Part shown: in pieces, positions 37,034 to 45,844 of the stretch
Position numbering within the stretch: position 1 is the first letter of the stretch
Layout: each line of letters begins with the position of its first letter
Source: an uncultured Pelagimonas sp.
GTDB lineage: Bacteria; Pseudomonadota; Alphaproteobacteria; Rhodobacterales; Rhodobacteraceae
DNA length: 64,000 bases
Reading direction: 5' to 3'
NCBI RefSeq assembly: GCF_947498515.1
Contig: NZ_CANMKO010000003.1
Location: forward strand, 372,001-436,000
Translations under genes and position numbers: made by a program
The notes under the pieces: model-generated
Databases searched by the model: none
Told to the model about the DNA's origin: nothing
What the model saw: only the letters and a program-made list of their open reading frames with translations

Positions 37034-38202
37034 CAAAAGATGCAAAGTATTGGTCGGAGTGGTTTTGGCGGGGATTTTTTGCCAACTGGGTCACGCAGGT
37101 TCAAGACAATCAAGGCGGTGTATTTGATGCACTCGATGCTGAGGGCAAACCAGATTTGAAGTCTGGAAAATCGCTTCTTGCTCAGGCACGTGCGCTTTTC
37201 ACTTTCTCGTATGTTGCGCTGTTATCCGGAGATAAGGTGCTCACCGAGGTTGCCCGGAAGCAATTGTTTTTTATTAATAAATTCGAAAAAGAACCGGGCT
37301 TGTTTCGATGCAATATGACCCGAGACGGAACTCCGACTGGCAACCAAGAGGATGAAGTCGCTCGCAGTTATGACCAGACCTTTGTCATTTTGGGGTTGGT
37401 CACATGGAACAAGCTTTCACCATCAAAAGAGGCGACGGTTCGGATTGATGCGTGTTGGGAAGCTATTGAAACCCAGCTAACCGATCCCGCGACTGGTCTG
37501 CTCCTGAACGACGATAGCGGAATAGAAACGGGCCCTGCACAAAACCCCCATATGCACCTCTATGAGGCATGCTTGCAGGCTTTTCGCATGACAAACGAAA
37601 CCGTCTGGCTTTCGCGTGCGGCGGGTTTGCGCAACGTCGGGCTGCGGTTTTTCATGAATGATCACAGTGGCAGTGTTGCTGAATTCCTAACGCACAACTT
37701 AGAGCCTTTGCCGGGTAGGGCTGGCCAACGGCGCGAGGTTGGGCATCAATGCGAATGGGCTTGGCTGATGTTGGAAGAGGCCGATCTTTCTGAGGATTCC
37801 CGTCTGCTTGCGCCGGCCGAACATCTCTTTAGATTTGCCGAAAAATATGGTTTTTCTCAAGACGGCCCCTTGAAGGGGGCTGTTTTTGATGCCGTTTCGA
37901 CAGAGGGGAAAGTTGTTGAAAACACGTTTCTCTTGTGGCCTCAAACCGAAGCAATCAAAATATTGTCGATGCGTCACAAAGCTGGTGATCCTTTGACCGG
38001 TGAGCGCGCGCAAAATTTGCTTTGTCTTGTGTTCCAGCGTTGGTTCGAACAGCATCCATATTTTTGCAATCAACTGGATGCTGATGGTCTTGTCGTTTGG
38101 GATGAGTCCCTGACACGCCTTATGTACCACCTAATTTTGGCGTTGCTAGAGGGGTCAAAGGCCGGGTTGTGGCCTGAAATACCGAAGAAAATAGTGTCGT
38201 GA
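37030..38202 (+). CDS. AGE-family (N-acylglucosamine 2-epimerase/mannose isomerase-like) enzyme
   Basis: The 390-residue protein has the alpha/alpha-barrel repeat pattern of the AGE superfamily. Recognisable segments are SYDQTFVILGL, NPHMHLYEACLQAF (the His-x-His pair that lines the active site), GHQCEWAWLMLE and ENTFLLWPQTEAIK. Members interconvert sugars such as N-acetylglucosamine/mannosamine or mannose/fructose and cellobiose/4-glucosylmannose. The substrate cannot be told. It is coupled to a tiny membrane protein gene upstream, and follows the molybdenum reductase by about 260 bp. Confidence 0.82.
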   Translation: MTKDAKYWSEWFWRGFFANWVTQVQDNQGGVFDALDAEGKPDLKSGKSLLAQARALFTFSYVALLSGDKVLTEVARKQLFFINKFEKEPGLFRCNMTRDGTPTGNQEDEVARSYDQTFVILGLVTWNKLSPSKEATVRIDACWEAIETQLTDPATGLLLNDDSGIETGPAQNPHMHLYEACLQAFRMTNETVWLSRAAGLRNVGLRFFMNDHSGSVAEFLTHNLEPLPGRAGQRREVGHQCEWAWLMLEEADLSEDSRLLAPAEHLFRFAEKYGFSQDGPLKGAVFDAVSTEGKVVENTFLLWPQTEAIKILSMRHKAGDPLTGERAQNLLCLVFQRWFEQHPYFCNQLDADGLVVWDESLTRLMYHLILALLEGSKAGLWPEIPKKIVS

Positions 38203-38494
38203 TTATTTCGGTTGAGGTGTTCTTAAAAGGCCAAGTGAGATCTCCAAAATCGAAAGTTTCTCCTGCAAGGTAACCGATCTTTGGAAAACTGGTACGTGCG
38301 GACATGGGGTAGCGCTTGTCGGTACAGAGCTACAAGCTCAACCGGACATCATTTGTTTATTTATGATCAACCTGTTGGGCTCAACGTTGTTGAACAAAAA
38401 TGTCACACCCAATAGTAATGAAATAGTACTTTGCACGATATACCGTTTACGACGGCAATTGGTTCAAGCGTATGACTGAGTGAGGTGAAAAGAA

Positions 38495-39145
38495 TTGGAA
38501 AGCCGACCGATCCGCTTGGCCATAATTGATGACCATGCCATTTTCTTACAGGGGCTTTTCTATGTGTTTGAAAGGTCGCCTTTGGACCTTGATGTGCGGA
38601 GTTTCACGACGGCCACTGACTTTCTACAAGAAACCGACAATGGCCAAACCTGGGATGTGGTGATTACCGACTTGGCCATGAAACCCTTCAATGGGATTGC
38701 GCTGATCGGAGCGTTGCGGGCAAGAAACATTGGCGTTCAAGTGATCGTTTTATCCGCATCCGAAGATGCTATCACCCGCACCAACGCCCAAATGGTCGGG
38801 GCGTTTCGTTTTGTTCACAAGTCTTGTGAAGAACATGTTTTGCTCGACGCGATCACCGCTGCTTTTGCAGAAGGGCCGTTACCAGCCAAGTCAATTGAGA
38901 ATGGAGCACGTCGCACGATGTTTCAATCCGATGGAACAGACACGGTGGTTCGGCCAAAACTTGGCCCACAGCAGCAACGTATCCTGTCAATGATGGCGGA
39001 AGGTTCTACCAACAAGGACATTGCCCGCGCCCTTACCATTAGCGAGAACACCGTCAAAACCCACGCCAAAACGATCTTTCGGGAGCTCTCTGTAGGAACC
39101 CGCGCCGCAGCGGTTCAAAGAGCACGCGAATTGGCGTTGTTCTGA
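38495..39145 (+). CDS. NarL/LuxR-family response regulator
   Basis: The 216-residue protein has a receiver domain (about residues 4-125: acidic pair in AIIDDHAIF, phospho-Asp in VVITDLAMKP, conserved Ser and Lys in VLSASED and FVHKSC) and a LuxR-type helix-turn-helix (about 150-212: LSMMAEGSTNKDIARALTIS then ENTVKTHAKTIFRELSVGTR). It starts at TTG 38495 with GAGGTGA eight bases upstream. Its last ten codons overlap, tail-to-tail, the histidine kinase gene on the other strand by 31 bp. The kinase is the likely partner. Confidence 0.9.
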   Translation: MESRPIRLAIIDDHAIFLQGLFYVFERSPLDLDVRSFTTATDFLQETDNGQTWDVVITDLAMKPFNGIALIGALRARNIGVQVIVLSASEDAITRTNAQMVGAFRFVHKSCEEHVLLDAITAAFAEGPLPAKSIENGARRTMFQSDGTDTVVRPKLGPQQQRILSMMAEGSTNKDIARALTISENTVKTHAKTIFRELSVGTRAAAVQRARELALF

Positions 39146-40794
39146 AGCGATCGCTCCAATGCGCGCCGTAATTCTATTTCCCGTCTGGGCAGTTCAATCG
39201 TGTCTTGGGTCCAGCTTTGCGCGTCCGTATTTGCGGCCCGCAAAAGGCGCGTTGTCGGGGCGAATTGGCGTAGGTCACCAATCTCTTCAGGAGAAAATGT
39301 TTGGCCCGCGGCTGGGTCAAGCACGATCAAATCCGGCACTTGCCCCAGAACCGTGATCGCTTCGGCCGCATCTTCACAGGTATCCGCATGGGCAAATTTC
39401 CAAACCCAGGACGAGACCAAATCCGCCCATGCGCCCATAGTTGGGAGGGTCTCCTGCCCAACAACCAGTACGAAGGCTTGTTCCTGTGGCGTCTCAATTT
39501 GCACCCTCGGCAGTCGAAGCGTCACTTGCGTGCCTTTGGTTTCGCTGGATTTGATCTCAAATGTGCCGTCAAGCTCATGGGCGAGTTGCCGTACAATGCC
39601 CAGCCCCAAACCGCGGCCACTGTGGGTCGCTGGCAAATCTTCTCCTTGGCGCACCGCTTGAATTTGGTCCTGTGTCATACCTGGGCCTTGGTCGGTGACT
39701 TGCCAGAGGCTCTCGGTGTCGGTCGCATAAACCGTCAATCGTACCGCGCCACCAGAGGCCCCATATTTTACCGCGTTGCTTAGAAAATTTCGAAGAATAC
39801 GCTCAAGCTTGGGGCGGTCACTTTCGATGACATCCAAATCAACGTCCACGGTGAAATCGCAGCCTTCGGCGGCAAATTGCGGGCGATATTCATCGTCCAA
39901 CTGAGCCACCAAATCCGCCACGTCGATCTCAGCCTGCGCCGGTTCTTGGGCGGGCTGCTCCACATTCGAGAGTTCCTCAACCAGCGCTTCTTGGCTAATC
40001 AACGCAAGGCGGATTTGGCGCACGAGAACCGCTTGTTCCGGTGAACTGGCTTGGCGATCCATCTCGGCCAAGAAATTTCGCAGGGCCAATAGGGGCTGGG
40101 CCATGTCATGTCGAATAGCTTCCAAAGATCGTTTGGCCGCTCGTTGATGCTTGGCGGCTTCGGCAAACTCTTCCAGTGCTTTTTCAGCCTGACGGCTGAC
40201 CAATTTGGCCGCTAGCGCATCGCGTGTCTTTTGACTGGCCGTTTTGTTGGTGGTGAAACAGAAGCTCAAATAAAACAGGATGAACCCACCATAAATGCGA
40301 AGGACGCCATCCATCGTAAACAAGAGATACAGGCCAAAGGGTAGCAAAGAGCATACAGCAATAGCGAGGTAACCCGGGCGATACACGGTCCCGGCCATGA
40401 CCCCGCCTGCGGTGATCGAGGTCAAAAACAAACCCGCCAAAAACGTCTGAAGCTCTGATGTCGGGCTGGCCAGCTCGATCGCACCTTTTGCCCAGAGCAA
40501 TCCGGTGCAGGCAGAGATTACGATGTGCCCGATCAGATATTGGTCGACCTGTTTTGGGGTGTCGTCTGAGTGCAACCAAAACCGGGCGTATAGTATCGTG
40601 ATCGCGACCATAACCGAAGCAAGGCAGGTCCAGATCAAAGCCTCTCGATAGAGATGCACAGAGGCAAGGCTAATTGCGATCAATGCGATCAGAATAAAGA
40701 CAGATCTGGCAGAGCCATGCGCCCGCTCTCGTAACAAGCGCGCTTCTTCGGCCCGGATTTCGACCGAAGTTGGTGGAACGAATGCTTGGCTCAT
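39115..40794 (-). CDS. Membrane histidine kinase with degenerate receiver domain
   Basis: The 559-residue protein has about six hydrophobic helices (about 30-180), a coiled linker, a dimerisation/phosphoacceptor helix with AIRHDMAQPLLALRNFL (His about 228), and an ATPase domain with NFLSNAVKYGAS, DQGPGMTQDQ and GRGLGLGIVRQL. Residues about 435-555 resemble a receiver fold, but the acidic pair is GQE instead of DD and the conserved Lys is missing; only the Asp in LIVLDPAAG is kept, so it is probably a non-phosphorylatable regulatory domain. Its ATG overlaps the symporter stop by four bases, and its tail overlaps the response regulator. Confidence 0.88.
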   Translation of the reverse strand: MSQAFVPPTSVEIRAEEARLLRERAHGSARSVFILIALIAISLASVHLYREALIWTCLASVMVAITILYARFWLHSDDTPKQVDQYLIGHIVISACTGLLWAKGAIELASPTSELQTFLAGLFLTSITAGGVMAGTVYRPGYLAIAVCSLLPFGLYLLFTMDGVLRIYGGFILFYLSFCFTTNKTASQKTRDALAAKLVSRQAEKALEEFAEAAKHQRAAKRSLEAIRHDMAQPLLALRNFLAEMDRQASSPEQAVLVRQIRLALISQEALVEELSNVEQPAQEPAQAEIDVADLVAQLDDEYRPQFAAEGCDFTVDVDLDVIESDRPKLERILRNFLSNAVKYGASGGAVRLTVYATDTESLWQVTDQGPGMTQDQIQAVRQGEDLPATHSGRGLGLGIVRQLAHELDGTFEIKSSETKGTQVTLRLPRVQIETPQEQAFVLVVGQETLPTMGAWADLVSSWVWKFAHADTCEDAAEAITVLGQVPDLIVLDPAAGQTFSPEEIGDLRQFAPTTRLLRAANTDAQSWTQDTIELPRREIELRRALERSLQNNANSRAL

Positions 40795-42089
40795 GATGCT
40801 GTGGCGGCCTCAGTCAAATCATCCGACTGGAACCATAAATACCCAGCAACGGCCAACCTAAGCACGCCCGGTAGCCCGGTAAAAAAGAATAAGAGCAGGC
40901 CAATAGACTCGGGACCATCTGCGCCGGATTTATCGAAACCGGCCATCCCCAAAATAGGAAAGGCAATCCCCATAGGCGCAACAAAGGCCATTTTTGAGGC
41001 CGCGTTTTTCAAAGCCAAATAGCTGGCCGCTCTTGGGTGGCCGCTGTCGGCTTCGTCGCGCGCAACGATATCTGCAAGCATTGAGGTCGGCATGACCGCA
41101 TCGCAGGTCATACAGGCCCCAAGGCCAACGCAAATCGCTTGCATCATGACTGTGTCTCCGACCCCAACGGCGTAGCAGGCCGACAAAACACCGGTGCAAA
41201 TCATGATGGCACATGCCCAAGTTTTGCGCTTGCCGATCTTTTTGGAAAGCAGAATCCAAAGCGGTACAAAAAAGGCGGTTCCTACTAGCAACAGCAAGAA
41301 CATCTGACCCACCATAGCGGGGGCCTTCAGAACGTGTGTGACAAACAAAACCAGAAGACCGACCGTCATGGCGTTGGCCGCTTGAACGGCAAAAAACACG
41401 ATCATTAGCTTGCGAAACGCACGCTCTTGCAGGCAGTTGCGCCATGCGGTCCACGGGCTCATTCGGGTTTGGACAACCGGATGTGTCCGTCGCGGGGCCC
41501 ATATGAAGAACACTGCCAATGCCACGGGCATCGTTATCAAAAAGGCCAACGCCAACGTCGCCAAGGATACCCCCATCTGTGACCCGATGATGAGCGGAGC
41601 CAATGAGGCGGCCAATGCGCCCAATATCTGAAACACGGCCTTGGTGCCGGCCAGAACCGAACGCTCGTGCACGTTGGGAGAAATCTCTAGGCCGATGCTG
41701 GAGTAGGGCACATCAAAAGCGGTTACAAAAAGCAGATATCCGGAAACCACACAGAACAGGTAAATTGGGCCAACCGCATCTTGCGGGGCGAGCAACAACC
41801 AAGCAAATAGCAAAACACCGGGGAAGGATAACACCATCCATGGCACCCGGGGACCGCGTGCTCCGCCGGTTCGGTCGCTGAGCGCTCCGATCAATGGATC
41901 CGTAAACACATCGAAAAACCGACCAAACATAAAAACGGCACCTACAACCGCCAGTCCGAGCCCCATGTCTATTGCGTAGAAGGTTGGCACAAAGCTTACA
42001 ACCGCGAAGCTAACCATGGCCAAAGGTGCGCTTAGAGCGCTGAAACAGACGAGCTGCCAGCCGCTCATAATCCGATCGGTAGTTCCCAT
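40791..42089 (-). CDS. GPH-type (glycoside-pentoside-hexuronide) sugar:cation MFS symporter
   Basis: The 432-residue membrane protein has about 12 transmembrane helices and the GPH family signature FGRFFDVFTDPLIGALSDRT, plus the VPYSSIGLEI motif near residue 125. Such symporters import melibiose-, lactose- or pentoside-like sugars with Na+ or H+. The ATG at 42089 has GGGGAG six bases upstream. Its stop overlaps the kinase start by four bases, so sensor and transporter are co-translated. Two large palindromes lie 38-100 bp upstream. Confidence 0.87.
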   Translation of the reverse strand: MGTTDRIMSGWQLVCFSALSAPLAMVSFAVVSFVPTFYAIDMGLGLAVVGAVFMFGRFFDVFTDPLIGALSDRTGGARGPRVPWMVLSFPGVLLFAWLLLAPQDAVGPIYLFCVVSGYLLFVTAFDVPYSSIGLEISPNVHERSVLAGTKAVFQILGALAASLAPLIIGSQMGVSLATLALAFLITMPVALAVFFIWAPRRTHPVVQTRMSPWTAWRNCLQERAFRKLMIVFFAVQAANAMTVGLLVLFVTHVLKAPAMVGQMFLLLLVGTAFFVPLWILLSKKIGKRKTWACAIMICTGVLSACYAVGVGDTVMMQAICVGLGACMTCDAVMPTSMLADIVARDEADSGHPRAASYLALKNAASKMAFVAPMGIAFPILGMAGFDKSGADGPESIGLLLFFFTGLPGVLRLAVAGYLWFQSDDLTEAATAS

Positions 42090-42127
42090 TATTCTCCCCA
42101 AGTCGTTGAGACCATTTTGGACGCATT

Positions 42128-42147
42128 GTTGTTTCCAAGGAAACAAC
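42128..42147. promoter_or_regulatory. 20-bp inverted repeat upstream of symporter/kinase
   Basis: GTTGTTTCC and GGAAACAAC flank a central AA: nine perfect base pairs. Its size and symmetry suit a dimeric repressor operator of the LacI or similar type. It lies 39 bp upstream of the symporter ATG (minus strand). Confidence 0.55.
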
Positions 42148-42164
42148 TTTCTGTTTCGCTCTTA

Positions 42165-42188
42165 ACAATCACCCGTTTGGGTGATTGT
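42165..42188. promoter_or_regulatory. 24-bp perfect inverted repeat in divergent promoter region
   Basis: ACAATCACCC and GGGTGATTGT flank GTTT. The two palindromes are 17 bp apart, centre to centre about 39 bp. No gene ends here, so it is not needed as a terminator; an operator for the divergent symporter and VCBS genes, or a hairpin in one leader, is more likely. Confidence 0.6.
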
Positions 42189-42310
42189 CGCTCATACCCT
42201 CAACTCATTAAAACTAGCTTGTTTTTGCGCGATTTTCCTCTGTTTGGGTGCGCGCGAAGGCTTGGGGAAGGAGCGCGAAAGCGGTCCAAAGGCAATATTG
42301 GAGGGTCATC

Positions 42311-44419
42311 ATGGGATATCGCGGTCGCGGTCACAAGAGAAATACGGACAAGGAAGTTGATGCATCAAGCGCGTCGCATGGGAAATTCATCCGGACGCAC
42401 CGTGGTGACGATGACGTCACTGGCTCTGACCATGGTGACTATATCTTTACCGGACGTGGCGACGACACTGTGGAAGGGGGCGGTGGAAACGACGTGATGT
42501 TTGGTGGCCGGGGGCAGGACACTGCGGTCTTTTCCGGCTCAGTGTTGGACTATAAAGTTCTTAGTTTCGGATGCGGGCGTTGGAACCTTGTCCAAGGAGC
42601 GGATGGTTGCGATCTTCTGCATAGCTTTGAAATCTTGCAATTCGACGACTTCACACTGGATTTGAGGTCCAACAACGACCCACTGGTGATCCTACGGGAT
42701 GACGGTCTGGAAACCTCTCAGGGCGAGGCGCTGAGTTTTCAGGTGGATTTCTATGATATCGACGGGTCCTCGGTTGAGCTGGTTTCGGCGAGCGTTACCG
42801 GCAATGGCACATTGACCACCCAAGACAGCGGTGTCAGCCAGGTTGGTCAGATCGGCGTCGGTGGAGGCACATCCGTGTCATTTGAGCCGGGCAACGCCTA
42901 TGACAGTCTCGGCGCCGGTGAGAGCATTACAGAAACCGTCACCCTGGTGATTTCGGATGGTCAAGGCGGTTCCACGACCGTGACCTACGACATTACCATA
43001 GAGGGTCAGAATGACGCCCCTTTAGCCTTGGCGGTGTCGGCGACCGCGTCCGAAGACGCCGCGACCGTTGTCGTTTCCGAATTTAGCGACATCGACACCA
43101 ACGACAGCCATAGTTTCACCATTGATACAACAGACACACGTGGCGTGGTTACAAACAACGGCGATGGCACATTCGGGTACGATCCAACCACCGCCTTCGC
43201 CACTCTCGGCGCTAGTGAAACTGCGACGGATACCTTCCTTTATACGGTTGCTGACGGCAATGGCGGCGTCGCCACCGAGACAGTAACCATCACCATTCAG
43301 GGGCAAAATGATGCTCCGGTGGCCATGGCTGTTAGCGACACCGCTGACGAAGATGGCCCCGCGATCACCATTTCAGCGGACGTCTCGGACGTAGATATTT
43401 CTGATATCCATACGTTCAGCGTCGATACCACAGACACGCTCGGCGTAGTTACAAACAACGGAGACGGCACCTTTGCCTACGCCGCAAATGGCGTCTTTGA
43501 CTATCTCTCTGATGGCGAGACCGCGACTGACGCGTTCACCTATACCGTAGATGACGGCAATGGCGGGATTGATACTGAAACTGTCACCGTAACCATAACA
43601 GGTCAAAACGATGCGCCCATTGCAGGCGCGGTGACAGGAACCGTTGGCGAAGATTCACAGGTAGCCGACTCCGATAGCGTCGGAGCCTATACGATCCCAA
43701 ATGCCGGTCGTTTCTATGTCTATGATTTCGATACGGGCACCGCGACTACGATTCCGCGCGACGGCGGGCAAAACAACAATTTTGACCAGATCGCCGCACA
43801 ATATCTAAGCGATGGCAATGGCGTGATCGTGCAACCGAACCCCAATAACTCGGGTTGGGGGTTTGCAGGCCAAGTGTACGTGGACGGTGCAGCAGAAGCA
43901 ATTGCTCCTACCGATTGGGTCATAAACGGGGGGAACGGTGCCGTTGATGTGTCGGGCCCGCAGTGGATTGGGTTTGCCGACAATAACCAAAGTATCGATA
44001 GCATTGAGCTGAACATTGACGGGCTTGATCTTGGCAATGGCGTCACAGTGGATGCGCATATTTCGGTTGGCCCGCTGAATTACGAATACTTGCGGACCGA
44101 TGATCTGCGCGTGGATGGGGTTCAGTTCAGCTCAGCGCTGAATGGACCAAGTCCCTCGGTCACGGTGGCGGCGGAATTTGCCGATCCTGACAGCGATGCT
44201 TTTGTGTTCACGATTGATGACAGCAGTACCCTTGGTGACGTCATCAACAATGGCGATGGTACATTCACCTATTCCGCTAATGGTATGTTCGAGTATTTGG
44301 ACAGCGGAGAGACCGCGACCGACACCTTTGCCTACACAGTAGACGACGGCAATGGAGGTTTGGACACGGCAATCGCCACCATCATCGTAACGGGATCGGA
44401 TGATATTCTATTTGCCTAA
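42311..44419 (+). CDS. RTX/VCBS-cadherin repeat surface or secreted protein
   Basis: The 702-residue protein starts at ATG 42311 with GGAGGG upstream. There is no Sec signal. Residues 32-75 carry RTX-like Ca-binding motifs (GRGDDTVEGGGGNDVMFGGR). Residues 130-232 form a first Ig-like repeat. Three VCBS/cadherin-like repeats follow, each opened by QNDAP at 233, 332 and 432 (99-100-residue period). The third repeat is interrupted by about 165 residues of different sequence (about 447-612) before its end (TFAYTVDDGNGGLDT). Such proteins are type I-secreted adhesins, but the usual C-terminal RTX tail is absent; the protein ends right after the last repeat (VTGSDDILFA). Acidic composition. Confidence 0.82.
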   Translation: MGYRGRGHKRNTDKEVDASSASHGKFIRTHRGDDDVTGSDHGDYIFTGRGDDTVEGGGGNDVMFGGRGQDTAVFSGSVLDYKVLSFGCGRWNLVQGADGCDLLHSFEILQFDDFTLDLRSNNDPLVILRDDGLETSQGEALSFQVDFYDIDGSSVELVSASVTGNGTLTTQDSGVSQVGQIGVGGGTSVSFEPGNAYDSLGAGESITETVTLVISDGQGGSTTVTYDITIEGQNDAPLALAVSATASEDAATVVVSEFSDIDTNDSHSFTIDTTDTRGVVTNNGDGTFGYDPTTAFATLGASETATDTFLYTVADGNGGVATETVTITIQGQNDAPVAMAVSDTADEDGPAITISADVSDVDISDIHTFSVDTTDTLGVVTNNGDGTFAYAANGVFDYLSDGETATDAFTYTVDDGNGGIDTETVTVTITGQNDAPIAGAVTGTVGEDSQVADSDSVGAYTIPNAGRFYVYDFDTGTATTIPRDGGQNNNFDQIAAQYLSDGNGVIVQPNPNNSGWGFAGQVYVDGAAEAIAPTDWVINGGNGAVDVSGPQWIGFADNNQSIDSIELNIDGLDLGNGVTVDAHISVGPLNYEYLRTDDLRVDGVQFSSALNGPSPSVTVAAEFADPDSDAFVFTIDDSSTLGDVINNGDGTFTYSANGMFEYLDSGETATDTFAYTVDDGNGGLDTAIATIIVTGSDDILFA

Positions 44420-44440
44420 GTGACAAGGACAATTTTGCTG

Positions 44441-44475
44441 GCAGGCGCCAAATAATGGTGCCTGCTTTAACCGTT
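44441..44475 (+). terminator. Probable terminator of the VCBS-repeat gene
   Basis: GCAGGCGCCA pairs with TGGTGCCTGC (one wobble) around a five-base loop, followed by TTTAACCGTTTTT. The T-run is interrupted. Confidence 0.6.
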
Positions 44476-44754
44476 TTTACGGGTGTATCGGCATCTAATA
44501 CAGCCGTCTTAAGGGAGTAATGAAAGACAATCGCGCCCTGACGATTGAATGCATTTTTGAATGGCAACTCCAGGACGCTTGATCTTTGTCTTGTGGTGTC
44601 AAAAATCTAGTTTGGACGGACAGCACCAAAAACTGCGAGATTTTCGCGACAATCTCTTTCGAGTTCAGGGCACGCCTCGTACGACTGAACTAAAACCATC
44701 CAATGTAATTTGCGTCCCACATTTGGCTACGTTTTTATACAATTGGAGCAGACT
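44476..44754. other. Intergenic stretch before IS5-type element
   Basis: No recognisable gene. A 20-codon frame at 44520-44582 (MKDNRALTIECIFEWQLQDA) follows AGGGAG but has no known counterpart and may be chance. Confidence 0.4.
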
Positions 44755-45844
44755 GGCTTTGTCGCATAAATCGGTTGGGGGGATTCATGTTGCGAATCTA
44801 GCGTGATAGCCAACGGTCATGAGAAGCTGGGCACCAACGACTTACAAGACCAAGAACTGGTCAGACTATAATCGAGTTTTGAAACAGCGCCGTTCCCTAT
44901 CAATCTGGTTTCTTGCTGAGATGATTTGGGAAGCCGAACGTTCTGATCGCCGAGGACGGCAGCAAGCCTATAGCGACGCTGCAATCCAAGCATGCCTGAC
45001 CTTTAAGGTTATGTTCAGTTTGCCTCTGAGACAAACGACAGGGTTTGAAGAAAGCATGTTTGAGTTGGTTGGGTTGAGTTGGACGGTTCCAGACTTCAGT
45101 ACGCTGTGTCGTGGCCAGAAAACCCTGACGGTGAACATTCCATATCGTGGCTCAGGAGGCCCCTTGCATCTCTTGATCGATAGTACAGGTGTCAAGGCTT
45201 AGGGCGAAGGTGAATGGAACGCACGCGCATCGTGGCTCCAAATGTCGCTTGTGGTCTAAGAAACACATTGGGATAGATGAGAAAACGCTGGAATTACTTG
45301 CAGTTGAGGTCACGAGTAGCAGCATTGGTGATGCACCCATGTTTCCTGACCTGTTCGATCAGATCCCGCCCGACCAAGAGATTGCCAGTGTCACGGCCCC
45401 TTCTCGGCAGATCGCTGCGCAATCTGCCTGCCGGGCAATGGATTGGGCTAACGACACGCGCAAATGCCAACACGCCATCGCAACGCGAAAGGCCCATGCC
45501 GTCATTCCACCGCGTAAGTACGCTAAGCTGTGTAAGCCCGACTCCTCGGGAGCAAAGGCGCGAAACGAAGCCGTCCGAGCATCAAAATATCTGGGTCGCG
45601 CGTTGCTGAAGAAAGTTACCGGATACCACCGCCGAAGTCGCGTTGAGGCAAAATGAATTTTGTGAATCTGCTCGGTCAGTGCGTCTCCGCGCGTGACTTC
45701 GATCAACAGGTCGCGGACATCCAGATCCGTTCTGCGATCCGCAACGGCTTCACTGCGCTTGGCATTCCCAAGACAGAACCCGTAAGATAAATCCGTCCGG
45801 TGTGAGGGGACGTCTGACCTCTATGTGATTTGTTCAACAAAACC
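44755..45844 (+). mobile_element. Decayed IS5-family insertion sequence
   Basis: The boundaries are set by imperfect terminal inverted repeats of 18 bp: GGCTTTGTCGCATAAATC at 44755 and GATTTGTTCAACAAAACC at 45827 (reverse complement matches 14 of 18). Between them lies one transposase gene broken by a stop and frameshifts. No matching target-site duplication is visible (flanks GACT and GACA), so the ends have diverged or rearranged. Confidence 0.75.
44819..45790 (+). pseudogene. IS5-family transposase, inactivated
   Basis: The reading frame begins at 44819 (TTYKTKNWSDYNRVLKQR) and contains the family segments YSDAAIQACLTFKVMF, LRQTTGFEESM and LLIDSTGVKA. It is interrupted by an in-frame TAG at about 45199 (where family members read VEGEGEWNAR). 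It continues in another frame as HIGIDEKTLE, DTRKCQHAIAT, VIPPRKYAK, YLGRAL and GYHRRSRVEAK, then in a third frame as LGQCVSARDFDQQVADIQIR and NGFTALGIPKTE to a stop at 45790. A segment near residue 190 (SVTAPSRQIAAQ...) is also scrambled relative to the family. The gene cannot give an active enzyme. Confidence 0.85.

Noticed and set aside
38203-38305. Minus-strand peptide MSARTSFPKIGYLAGETFDFG resembling the end of a glutathione S-transferase (first 20 residues are MSARTSFPKIGYLAGETFDF)
   Set aside because: The match is short, there is no upstream coding frame and it runs into the epimerase gene; it may be chance or a minimal relic.
44561-44806. 81-codon frame before the IS5-type element
   Set aside because: No ribosome binding site or family resemblance; the frame runs through the left inverted repeat of the element.
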